The notes under the pieces are model-generated. The model saw only the letters and a program-made list of their open reading frames with translations, had not been told where the DNA came from and did no database searches. This document shows, piece by piece, positions 38,814 to 50,287 of a stretch of DNA of 64,000 bases. The translations under genes were made by a program, and so were the position numbers. How positions within the stretch are numbered: position 1 is the stretch's first letter; each line of letters starts with the position of its first letter. The DNA comes from Spodoptera frugiperda (Eukaryota; Arthropoda; Insecta; Lepidoptera; Noctuidae). The stretch lies in contig NC_064217.1 in assembly GCF_023101765.2 (NCBI RefSeq), positions 5,270,001-5,334,000 on the forward strand, written 5' to 3'.

Positions 38814-40823
38814 TTATGAAGGTTGTTGTACGTCTGATTCGCGACTTTTCTTGGCGAATGTTTGGTGGTTCATAAGTTCCTTGAAGAAACCGCCTGGTTT
38901 CGATATCAGTTCTTGGTAGGGTCCCTTTTCTATAATGACTCCGTTCTCCATTACCGCTACTTCATCTGCTGACTGTATAGTACTAAGTCTATGAGCGATA
39001 GTGAGAACAGTTCGGTCTTTACTAATTTCCTTCAGAGCTTTGTCTACTAAAAATTCGGAGTACGCGTCCAATGCTGAGGTAGCTTCGTCTAATATAAGGA
39101 TTTTTGGGTTCTGGAACAAACAAAAACAGAATATGTACATACATATCATTACGTCTTTATTATTTGTGTGATCCACAAGTAGTTGTATCGGGTCTGCGTG
39201 TCATAGGTATGTGAACTTTTTTGTTTGTAAACGCACCCACGACACAGGAGAAAATACTAGTGTGGGGCAGTTTAAAAAAAATATTTTTTCTTCTCTCAAG
39301 GTCATGGTCATAAAAATACAATATTATTATGTTGTAATATTTGCGCATTACACTCGATCATTGATTGATCCGGTTTCATAGATATAAATTTGATAATACT
39401 ATCAATATATCTATATCTTAATAAATTTCTTTAAATAAAGTGGACATTGACCGTGTAAGTACTACTTGAGTCATTATTTTTACATCTAATCTCAGGCTTT
39501 AATCTTTTAGTAATCATTTGGAAGAAAGTTCTGAATACTTCGAAATTATAATATAATGGTTTTAAATGGAAAACTAATCAAGGGATTTAAGATTGTATTA
39601 CAAAGACAATAATTATCTGTTATTTTGCATTGTTGTTGTTTATATTTTTGCAATAGAGTCACCCCACATTGGGACTGACAAAATACGGCATAGAAAGTGG
39701 GGAAAAGAAAAATTGTATTTTAAGAAACCCCTTCTAGAAAAAGCGTCCCATCTTTTAAAGTTTTGAATAAAATATTTGTTACCGTTACTTTTTAAGGTAA
39801 ACAAAATAATGTAATTTAAATTCTATAAACAATTAAACCACATTTCGAAGTAACCGCATACATTATGATGGGGAAGCGATGGTAATTACATCACCCGTGC
39901 TGAACTAATGTCTTTCATTAAATATGGAAACAATGCCTAAATCCTCATTAATATTAATTACTTTGTTTTTGTTTGTTGTTGTTACTTTATGTTTATTTGT
40001 TAATAGAAGAACTTGGACGTCATGACGTTAACAGAACGTTCTGGCTTTTAATAGAGTTGGTGTATGTACACTGAGCCATGATTTTTTATTGCTTTTGGTC
40101 TTTGAAGAGCTATTTGAAACTTCAGCTAAGAAACTGTTGAGTTACACAATATACACATCTCATAATTAGATTATAACTCAGTAATTTCTTGTGGTGGTTT
40201 TCGATTTACTATAATTCATTACATTATAATATATAGCAGCATTTGAAGGCAGTCATCTATCCTTCACAACGCTATTTATCAATTTTATTACTGGTTTCTA
40301 ACTCTAGTTAATAAGGCATGGCTAGACAGTGTCTATTATAGTGGTTCATCTCAGCCACCACTCGCCGCAGAAACTCAGTGTACACTCACCTTTACGCGGA
40401 ACGACAACCTTTACAATAAGAATGTCATTTTAATTATAAGCCGTTCATCATTTACCCAACCTTTGAACAAACAATTAATACACTAGTGCAAGTCCAAAGG
40501 CCGATAGGATTGATGGTAGAGTATTAAAACTAAACACCTATTTCCTGTTAGAAAGTAATTTTGGCTTTTAGAAATAAGGAAATGAACCTAGATCACTAAT
40601 AAAATTTTTACGTCACCTTTGAGTATATAGAAAGATATATAGTATATAGAGATAGAAAGAGAGAAAGAGATAGAGGAAGATAGTGAGAGATAGAGGGAGA
40701 AAGATCAAGAGAGAGGAGGAGAGAGAGAGAGTGGGGGGAGGAAGAGAGAGAGAGATAGAGACAGAGATAGAGAAAGAGATAGAAAGAGAGAAAGAGATAG
40801 AGGAAGATAGTGAGAGAGAGAGG

Positions 40824-40861
<38 letters not shown>

Positions 40862-43800
40862 AGTAGCAACATTCACTAAAGATTTGGTGACCTAACTGTG
40901 CACAAACCGACTGCTAATCTTGCAAACCCTACCTTAAGAGAACAATATTATATAGTTTAGGAGTAGACAATTAGACATACTCCAGCCAAGGATGAAAGCA
41001 AATCCATACATACCTTAACAATAGCCCTTGCTATAGCAACTCTCTGTTTCTGTCCACCGCTGAGCTGCCCGCCTCTAGCGCCGACCTGTCTGTTGAACCC
41101 GTCGGTACTAGCTTCCACCAGCTCTTTTAAATGCGCTGTGCGAGCTGCCGCCATCCACGGTACGTCTTCCTATGAACAGAAGTCAAGTTTTTAGCTCAAA
41201 TCCACGACTATTCCAATGAAGTATTCAGTAATGAACCTAGAATTAAGCTTGGAACTGTGTCAACTGATGAAAAGATCATATAATGATTAGTGCACCACTT
41301 GGATGAGGAATGAGGAAGAAAATTCCTGATGTTACATCTAATAGTAATTTATAATTATGTGGATGATTCGACCTTCACTCAGGTCTTAGTAACACTGAAA
41401 AATAAAAGAGCTTAGGTATATTTTATACAGTTGACATCTATGATTTGATGCTAAAAATTAAGTTTATACTTTCATGACTTAGAAACAATTATTTCCAAGT
41501 AAGTTAAATTATTAAAAAGTATATACAATCAACTAACAATAGATCCAAAATACTTTGGCACCTGTATTTGGCAATGTTGTTCAAAAATGTTTAAACAATT
41601 TTAAATACTTAGCTTTGCCAAAACTTTCACCAATTTCGAAGATCAATCACAGTGATTGATGAAATCATGAAATACTGGAGTGATAACTCACAAGATATCG
41701 ACCAAACTGCTTCAAGGATACTTCATTTTCTTTAAAAATTATGCTCCAATTTGTATAAGTAAAGCATGTTGTTATGGGTGCGCTAGAGAGTTTTGGGGGA
41801 GAGAGACGTCCATTGCTAAATATAGGCAAATATTCAGCAGTGTTCTTGTAATTGATATGAAGATAATGACTAAATTGTATCTGAAGAGAAGGTATATCCC
41901 CTATCGGGGAAACAAGAGCACACACCGGTATTGATATTCTAATTTTAAGTACAGTTCAAGAAAAGCAACAGCATAGAGATATATTAAGTATGTTGATAAT
42001 AAACTTGGTTACTAATAACCAAACAAAGAAAATTGGTAACATATTAAATAATATGCATATCCAATTAAGCAAACATAATGTTGATAAGCAGCTACAGTTT
42101 ATTATTTAACTTCGGCTCATTCTATAATGGATAAAGTTAGTCCAATGAATTATTTAGAGGATAAAGAACAAACATAACAATACGTCTTTTGAATCTCTAA
42201 GAGATAAATAGGCTAGGCAGAGGTGTACATATACAATGTAACACTTTTAACAAATTATGTTGTGAGTTCCATATGATAGGGAGTGAGTCTACATTTATGG
42301 GAAGCGTTGATAAACAAAGGAACTAAATGATGATTAGCGGCCATATTATGGGTGTCATAATACATAAGTGCACTGGGGACTGATAACTGTTGATGAAGCG
42401 AACTACATATTAAAGATTCGCTGCAATTGGCGTTTCATTGTCTCTGCCTACTTCCTTGGGAGACAGGCGTGAGGTTATGTATGTTTATTAGCAAGTACAC
42501 TTTTGTCAACCGGGGAACTATCTAGTTACAAGAAATGTAATATTATGGTCATAATTGTGGAATATTATTCAGATGAATTTCTACAAATCTGTATTTAGCC
42601 AACTCATGCATTGTCATGTTCATATGTATAATATATGACTAGTTGTGGTTAGTATTCAAGTAACTTAAACTTACTCATGATGAGTTGACCACTGTATACG
42701 TTGTGTTTATTTATAATCATTATATATCGTATAGGGTACTCGTACCTAGCAGTCTCAGTTATAGTTGTATTACATAATATTCATAAGGGTGCCGATCCCA
42801 TATTATGGCCGTAATGTCTAGTCTGGACAAACATGTCGTACTATTATTAATTGCAAGATAGGTATCACGGATCATATCATGTCATCTTTTATTCATCCTT
42901 ATCATCATCATATTCATCATATCAGCCATAAGATATCCACTGCTGAACATAGGTTATTTTATTCACCAAAGAAAATATATAGAGGCTGTTAAAATAGGCC
43001 GATCCAATTGCAATAAGCAAGGCACCGTTATTTTAGTACCATTACCAAAAAAAAAAATCAGTAGCCAACCTCCTTTTTATCCATTTTAAGATATTTTATA
43101 CCTTGACACAGTTACAAGTCAAGATTGATCATTGATCAGGTAAATAACTGTCACGCAAAGAAAAACAATAAATCCACAATCGTTAATCGTTAATATAACA
43201 TAAAAATACTGATACTTACTTTATTACTTCTGTCGTTTAATTGTCTATCGAGATCTTCGTCTAAAGCACCATATAGAATATTTTCCTTTATTGTTCCACT
43301 AAATAATACTGGTTCCTGAAACAAATACAAATTAAACTATTATGTACTAGCTTATGCCAGTGGTTTTGCCGGCGTTCATGTGGGATAAAAAGTATCCTAT
43401 CACCTAAGTCAGCTCATACCCTGTCTGTATACCAAATTTCATCAAAAGCCGTTTAGTAGTTTCAGCATGATTGACATCAAACATTCAAACAAAGAAAATT
43501 TCACATTTATAATATTTATTTGTGTGATAGTGTGATCTGAAATACCTAACATAACATCATATCTAAATTTATAGTTAGCGTCGCGTTTTGTAATCTCTGA
43601 GGGGATAAGCAGAGCTGCATTTACATTTTACAGCATAACATCCACTTTTCATCAATCATTCGTTATATTAGACACATCTACTATATATTTGTACTTATTT
43701 ATATGTAGGTACTTATATTAGACGTACTATATGCATTAGGTATTCATTATAAAAAATATATCTCGTAAAGCAGGTAAAACCAGTGCACAAAACACGTTTC

Positions 43801-46800
43801 ACTATAAAATTCACTTATGATGCCGGAATACTCTGATAACTGCGATAACCTTCTTATCGTTAGATAAACAAAAGTATAATTCGCGTAATAATCTAAGAAG
43901 CTATATTTTGCGTAGCTCTATATTTTAAGCTAGGTTAATTTTATCGTTGTTCATGTATACGTACCGTCAACTACAAATTATTAATATTCTCGAGTAGACA
44001 CAAGCTTGTAAAAATGCGGCCTATATGTCTCTTTGATAGATTAAATTAGTATTGTTACTATAAACATTAGAAAAGTAACTTCAACATAACTTACATAATA
44101 TTTTGTCCTACGTCATAAATATGTATATGTAAAAAAGCTGCATTCATGCCCTAGAGAATAACCCATCTATCACAATAAACGAAATATATATAACAAAGTC
44201 ACATAAAAGCACCATGGCATTGAGACAACCTAACATTTTCAACAATAATCCCATAAAAGAAGTCTAACCCACCCATTTACTTAAAAATCACGCATAAAAT
44301 TGATGTATCTTATCATATTGTCAACAATAATGTGTAAAAATTGTGTTTCATCATTATTTATTTACGGAAACATTTCAATTATATGCGTCGTCACGTTACA
44401 TTGACACAATTTTGCTACAAAACTCTTCAAATGTTTCAAACTATCTTTTCGCTTGCAGTTATACACGACCTAAACCAATCTCAATGAATGACACAAAAAT
44501 ACACGACCTAAACTACTCTCAAGAATAACGTAAAAATCCGTCTAGTACCGCGTTAAAACAGACAGAGAGAAGCGAAAAGAGAACTTATTTCCATAAGAAA
44601 TACAGTTCAAAACGTACCTGGCTAACAAAACCAATGTGGCTCCTCAGCCATACGGGATCCAAGTCTTTGATATCCACGCCATCTAGTAGCACCCTACCCT
44701 TATCAGGGTCATATAGCCTCATTATCAACGAAGCTATAGTACTCTTGCCACATCCCGACCTGCCGACCAAGGCTATTGACCTTCCCGGTTGAAGGTGCAA
44801 GTTCACTCCTTGCAGTAAAGGCGCTTCGGCATATGTAAAGAATACATTGTCTAGTACCAGTTCGCCTTTAGGCCTCTGTGCTGGTTTCTTGCCACCTGGA
44901 ATTTATAATGGGAAGTGTTTTAGTATTTGTGTGCAGATATGAAGACAATATTATTGGTTATTACCAGTTTTAGTCTAATCTAAAATTGCTTTTGATTTCG
45001 TTTTGTAAGAATAGTATTACTATCGTAATACCTTATCATATTTTTGAAACTTTTCAAAAAAGGTCAAATATCAATTTTGTTTAAGATATCAATTTGTAAA
45101 ACGTCCAAAAAATGAGTAGAAAACGTGATTCTTATCTTACTATTCACGTTTTTGTAACACAGAGCAGTTTAATTATTTAGTTACTAAGCTATATAGACAC
45201 TATTATAGTTATTTTATCTAAATTTTAAACTTGAATCTTTACCATTAAGTACATAATAATATAGTGAGTAGATTGCGCCAAAATTGGCATTAATTAACAT
45301 CGATATTGTTGCGCAACGTCTACCAACATAGCGCATTTTTGCGCATCTGACATCAAATAGCGATATTGGCAAATCAAGAATACAACGTGAAAACTATCTT
45401 TATCACAGTATAATCTGAAAAGAAGAAAAATAAAGCAATAATAAAATTAATACCTGAGACAGGAATAGCAGGCTGTCTATCAACAATCTCCCACAGCCGA
45501 GTCGCAGCGCCGAGTCCTTTATTCAGTTCTGTGTAGAAAGTGCTTAGTCCACCAATACTGATGCCCACGTACGCAGCGTATAAAAGGAACGACGTCAGGT
45601 TACCGACTGTCAGCTGTTCTGTAGCAACCATACCACCTCCATAGTAAAGGACTAGAATTATTATCGTGTTCCCTGCGAGCCCCGTCTGTATTTACAAAAT
45701 TATAAAAGTATTTAAAACTAGAGATGATAAGGATTAAATTACGAAATGTATTATTCTTTCTATTCTAATATGGCAATAGGCTAACTACATGGGACTTACA
45801 ACATAAATTGTGAAAAGTGGGTGTACATTGTACAGTGGCATTACGTGCCATAATGTGTACCTCTGCCTACCCCTTCGGGGATTAAAGGCGTGACGATATG
45901 TATGTAAGTTTGTATGCATTATTCTAGTACACCCTGTTTATAAGTATTGTTTTTCTGCTACATAATAACATGTTATAACAAATATAAAATGACGCTATTT
46001 ATTCCCCTAATCTTAAGATATGGTAGAGGTGTAATAGAGGCATGCACTATCCTGTTGGTTTGATTCCATTATTTGCTATACAAAAAATACTAACTACAGT
46101 TAAAGAGACTATAACTGTTGTAAAAACCAATACTAATGTATTAAGATCAAGGTAAATAAAATACGTAAAACAGGATTTCTCCGAAACTTAAATGGAATAA
46201 TACGTTTCCGACAATTTACCAAACAATGAACCGATCAATTATGTTGCTTACCAGTCCATAGAAGCTGCCAACAGCCAACGACTCCTTATATGCAAGTGTT
46301 AATAAATTTTCTATTCTTTGCGCATAAGTTTTACACTCTGCTGCTTCCTTACTAAATGCTTTTACAGTCTTTATATTTGAAATCTTCTCTTCCGCCAACT
46401 GTAAAATCAAATTACAACACATCTTTAGAACATAACTAAGTTGCGCAAAAAATCTGTACTTGCGCAAACTTGCATGCGCATTTAGGTATCGTCTATTTTT
46501 TTATTAGATTTATTAATTGAAAGCAAGGTACTTAAGCTAGTTTATAAGACAGAAGTGTGTGCATACAATCAAGTTCCATATTACAGCAGACTACAATGTA
46601 TTATTTGATAGTAGTTACATTATTACATTATCTTAATTGCATTATTGATGCAAGTCTAGTACTGATTCTAGTTTAATAGTCTATAGCGCGACAAATGTGT
46701 TAGAAATACTGGTAAATAAAACAGATTTCAAAATAAGCATGTCATGATAAAATATTTTTACGAATAAAAACATGGACCTATGGATAATTTTTTTAGTTGC

Positions 46801-49800
46801 TGATTCCTGGAATAGTGGTTGATCTAAGGTGTTCCACAGTCAAATTTCAATACGTATGTCCTGTGTACAACTAAGTCGTGGACAATAAATGGCAATTGCT
46901 TTGCATAAAATAGTCGCAATGACTGATCTATCTTAGCGACTTTCAACCTTATCACAAAGACGGACGCGTGAAAGTAGATGTAAAACATTCATAAACGCGC
47001 CACATATTCTATTTAGTGGCTCTCTTTATATAAGATATTGCTACTATTACCTACTTCATTTGATATTCTGATAACATAACAATTAATCAAGAGATAATAT
47101 TCAAACAATATGTTGTAGATTTAACAAAAATGTTCCTAGAGCATTTCAGATAGAAATTAGTTAATACAATACATATTTAAATTACTGAAGACGCCAATCA
47201 TCCAGTTAGTTTCTATGTATTATTCCAACCGCTCTTCTAAAAGATATGCAGTGTCCTTAGTAAATTATTATTTGTACATATATTAATCTACAATGAGAAA
47301 AGCGAAAAACTAGTTTGAATTCTGTATTATTTGACTAATTTGTCGAACAACATAGAGATCTTGAATCTTTATGTTGTTCGATAAATTAGAGGATTATGGA
47401 TCAACAAGACGTTTCTATTTAACATAAACTATTTTTATCACAATCACAGCACCTTATAAATTACAAATGCGCATTCATATAACCATAGAATCACAAATCT
47501 TAGAGCTATAAAGTGACCCCTACCAAATAAAACAACTCTTAACAGCTAGATAACCATCTAAGATGAGTTGTAGCTAGGGGGCGCGATAATTCCCCTTTAG
47601 TTTAATATAAGTTACCTCGCTAGACTCAGCCAGCGCATCCTGTAGCTGCTTTGTAATACCACGCACGAATCTCCCGTATATCACAGCCAACATAGACACC
47701 GGAGGCACCACACATAACCCAATCAGCGCCAGGGACGGGGACATGTAAATCTAAAAAAGTAAAATTATAAATTAATAAAATTTTATATAAAAAAATATAC
47801 GGCGTTATATTCCCCGAAATAGGTCGATGTAGACATAATTTATTAAAACTCCTTTCCACAAATTCTATTCTAGTCCTGACATTTTCGACCACCACTAACT
47901 TAATAACATTGGCCGACGTGGAAGTCGCCATTGCTATCACATGTATTCGCTCGGCTATCACGCTTGCGACCACTCGATCAACAAAAAAACATGCTAATAG
48001 TTATTGACATAACAAAAACATCTAGTTAGGTCCTAAATGAAAGCTAATATTTAAGTACATATAATAAGAAATCAGGGAAGGAATATTAATTTGTATTCAG
48101 TAGTTTAAAATATCTATATGTTAACCACTTAAGATAGTGAGCATTGCTTATCCAAATTAATATGTTTGACTTATTAAAAACTGTGTATACAAAATCCTGT
48201 TTATGCACTATATAATTATATATTAAGATTATGTAGATAAAACTTGAATTTAAAATGTTGACATTATATTTATATTCAGCTAAAAGCAGAATTTATTATT
48301 GCCATATTATTGAATAAATTATCTTTAAACAATTTTCGTACTTATCAGATCACAACTTTGGATGATTTTTAACTTTATTTAAAAAAAGAGATTGTCACAT
48401 TGTTCCAATTTCTTTTAATGTAATGGTGACTGGTCAGAAAATTAGAAATAGAGATGAACTAATCATCATGACAGTAAAATTAAACATCAAAACAAAACAA
48501 GCTAATGTACCTAACTATCTACAATTCATTGACACTTGCTATCTCCTCTCATACATTTAGGCCACTGAAAGTAAGATGATGTAATCTGACCCCAATATTT
48601 CATTGATAAAATGAATTATAGATACAGTTTTGAATAACAATATGTAGTTATGTGTAAGTTATTGTCTACCAAAAACTAGAAAAATAACATCAGTCCTTTT
48701 TTTCCACTGCATGAGTATGCAGAAATGAACTTTAGAATACATTTGCATTTTAATTTTTTATCAGTTGTTATTGGTTATAGTAGTGGTAGACAGTGGTACT
48801 TCAAACTTCAACATTACAACTATTTTTTCTTTATTTAAGGGTCAACTTACAGTACTCACACTATGGAATATTTTTTGCTAATCAAAGAACTATGCAGCAA
48901 ATGAATAATACCTTCCTAATTTTATTATTTTTAATTTCATTCATATTAAAATAAGACATCAAGGGACTTTTGGGTTTTTGAGGCACTGTGTAGTTTCTGT
49001 TGACACAATGGGACAAAGAGGCATTCATGTGTGTAATTGTTGCAAATTAATTTAAAATATATATATCTTACCATCATCCCAGTCCCTGCACCAACCATAA
49101 ATAGTGAGCGCAACCCATCACTGACATTTTGACTAAGGTTCCGACCAACGAGCTGTGTGTCAGCCGATAACCTATTCACTAGTTCTCCAGTTGATGTTCT
49201 GCCAAACCAAGCAGGTTCCTGTCTCATTATTGCACCATAGACTTGCTTGCGAAGAGACTGTGTCATTCTTTGTCCTAAAATATTATAAAAAGGATTGGTG
49301 AAAAGAGGATGAAATCTGTGTTTTCATTTATCATAGAATATTTTTTTCATTATCTTATGTGTTAGACTTTGTTTGAAGTTTAAACAACAGTAATTTTTAA
49401 ACTGTATGATTTCATAAAAAGTTTGTTGTAAATCTATTTTGTAATCAATAATATGATTTATTTAATTAATATGCTATAGAAATTAGTAATATTCTTTCTC
49501 AATTGGTTTTCTAAATTGGTTGAATTAATTATTGAAGATTCAGTGTGTTCTTTAGACACAGACAAGTAAAACCTTCAATATAATTTATGTATGTTTTTAT
49601 AAATTAAATAAACAATTATAATTACCTGATATTGACATCAAATAAACCCTGCCAAAGTTACAAAGGCCTCCAATAAGGAACACTCCGCACAACATCAAAC
49701 ATAAAGTGTCCAGCTTCTCCCGGGCAGCACCCAGGTCACTTGTACTACTGTATATGATGTCCAGCACCTTACCCAGCGAGAAAGGTATAGCCATAGTAAC

Positions 49801-50287
49801 ACTAGACGATACTACCAGGAAACTAATAGCACCTACAAACAAAATAATTGCCATTCAACTTCAACTGTTTGTTTATCATATTTTCTTATAAATAGCATCA
49901 AGTGTTATATGGGAACTTACCAGCTAGGGTCCATTTTTCTGGCTCCGCTAGTGAAAATAATCGTTTTATATCTGATGTCTTTAATTTGACATTGATCTTT
50001 TTCGTAGATACTATTGCATTTTTGTCTTTAACACTTTCGATATGTTCGTTTTTCTTCTCAGCATCCACTTGGGTAGTATACCACCGGATCTTAGGATTAA
50101 ATGTCCCATATTTATTATAGAAGTTTCTTTCATAATAATTTCGTATTACTGGCGCTTTGTATCGAGAGTATAACCTGGTTCCACACTGTTGACACAATGA
50201 AGCTTTCGTCGGAATATTAAACAGTAACTGTGTATTTTTACGAGATATTTTCAGTTCAAAACTACTATAAATTAATCGCTGTAACAT
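38814..50287 (-). CDS. ABCB10: Mitochondrial ABC half-transporter ABCB10
   Basis: An inner-membrane homodimeric exporter linked to haem synthesis and oxidative-stress protection. Ten exons in transcript order: 49921-50287, 49626-49832, 49072-49274, 47616-47750, 46252-46398, 45454-45685, 44618-44895, 43220-43315, 41014-41169, 38814-39110; 705 residues with all phases consistent (human about 738). The N-terminal ~110 residues are basic, consistent with a long mitochondrial presequence. The membrane domain starts near AISFLVVSSSVTMAIPFSLG (about 124-143) and includes TSTGELVNRLSADTQLVGRN and LAEEKISNIKTVKAF. The nucleotide-binding domain has Walker A GRSGCGKST (475-483), Q-loop FVSQ ending at 523, signature LSGGQKQR (591-598), Walker B ILILDE (612-616 region), D-loop SALD and switch His647 (AHRLST). 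It lies in tandem with the acyl-CoA synthetase; no operon is implied. Confidence 0.97.
39166..39285 (+). repeat. SINE-A tail fragment
   Basis: GTGTGATCCACAAGTAGTTG, ATGTGAACTTTTTT, then AAACGCACCCACGACACAGG and TACTAGTGTGGGGCAG followed by an A-rich end. Same family as 31326-31512, head missing, in the last ABCB10 intron. Confidence 0.7.
40620..40862. repeat. GA-rich microsatellite with internal duplication
   Basis: About 240 bp of nearly pure purine on the plus strand, built of GAGA, GATAGA and GAAAGA units, in the ABCB10 intron 39111-41013. A block of about 65 bp beginning GATAGAAAGAGAGAAAGAGA occurs at 40651 and again at 40778 (127-bp offset), so the tract grew by segmental duplication as well as slippage. 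Confidence 0.9.
42195..42302 (-). repeat. Decayed SINE-B tail
   Basis: The reverse complement reads CTCACTCCCTATCATATGG, CACAACATAATTTGTTAAAA, then ACACCTCTGCCTAGCC, matching the tail at 45768-45905 with many changes. Confidence 0.5.
42425..42482 (+). repeat. SINE-B-like terminal fragment
   Basis: TTGTCTCTGCCTACTTCCTT followed by GGGAGACAGGCGTGAGGTTA, a variant of the same terminal block seen at 45768-45905. Confidence 0.5.
42890..42962 (+). repeat. LINE 3'-end-like fragment
   Basis: An ATC-rich run (CATCATATTCATCATATCAG) followed by ATATCCACTGCTGAACATAG. This is the form of a very common lepidopteran LINE terminus (CACTGCTGGACATAGG). A further weak match is near 52720-52760 (TTTGTTCAGCATTGGACGT). 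Confidence 0.5.
43347..43520 (+). repeat. LINE-tail-like dispersed repeat
   Basis: Starts ACTAGCTTATGCCAGTGG and contains CAAATTTCATCAAAAGCCGT, then TTAGTAGTTTCAGCATGATT, then a run toward CACATTTATAATATT. This layout is typical of lepidopteran RTE-like LINE/SINE tails. Confidence 0.6.
45768..45905 (+). repeat. SINE-B tail fragment
   Basis: ATATGGCAATAGGCTAACTA, GGGACTTACAACATAAATTG, GAAAAGTGGGTGTACATTG and CTCTGCCTACCCCTTCGGGG, then AAAGGCGTGACGATATGTA. It closely matches the nested SINE at 61682-61906, minus the tRNA-like head. Confidence 0.7.
47335..47389. other. Intronic hairpin, 20-bp stem
   Basis: Arms 47335-47354 and 47370-47389 pair over 20 bp with one G-U wobble; the core is TGTCGAACAACATA against TATGTTGTTCGATA. 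The loop is 15 bases. It lies in the ABCB10 intron 46399-47615. It could be a short pre-miRNA-like hairpin or the remains of a tiny inverted-repeat element. No expression evidence. Confidence 0.7.

Noticed and set aside
40613..40895. Open frames on both strands rich in Ser/Leu or Arg/Glu
   Set aside because: Pure by-product of the GA microsatellite.
41665..41934. Overlapping open frames of 84-86 codons on both strands in an ABCB10 intron
   Set aside because: No domain, no splice logic, and decayed repeat-like sequence.
47626..47973. 115-codon minus-strand frame over ABCB10 exon 4
   Set aside because: It is an alternative frame. The correct exon 47616-47750 reads in a different phase and joins its neighbours cleanly.
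47815..47990. Possible decayed SINE (tRNA-like GGCCGACGTGG...CTCGGCTATCACGC)
   Set aside because: Too diverged to align confidently with SINE-B by eye.
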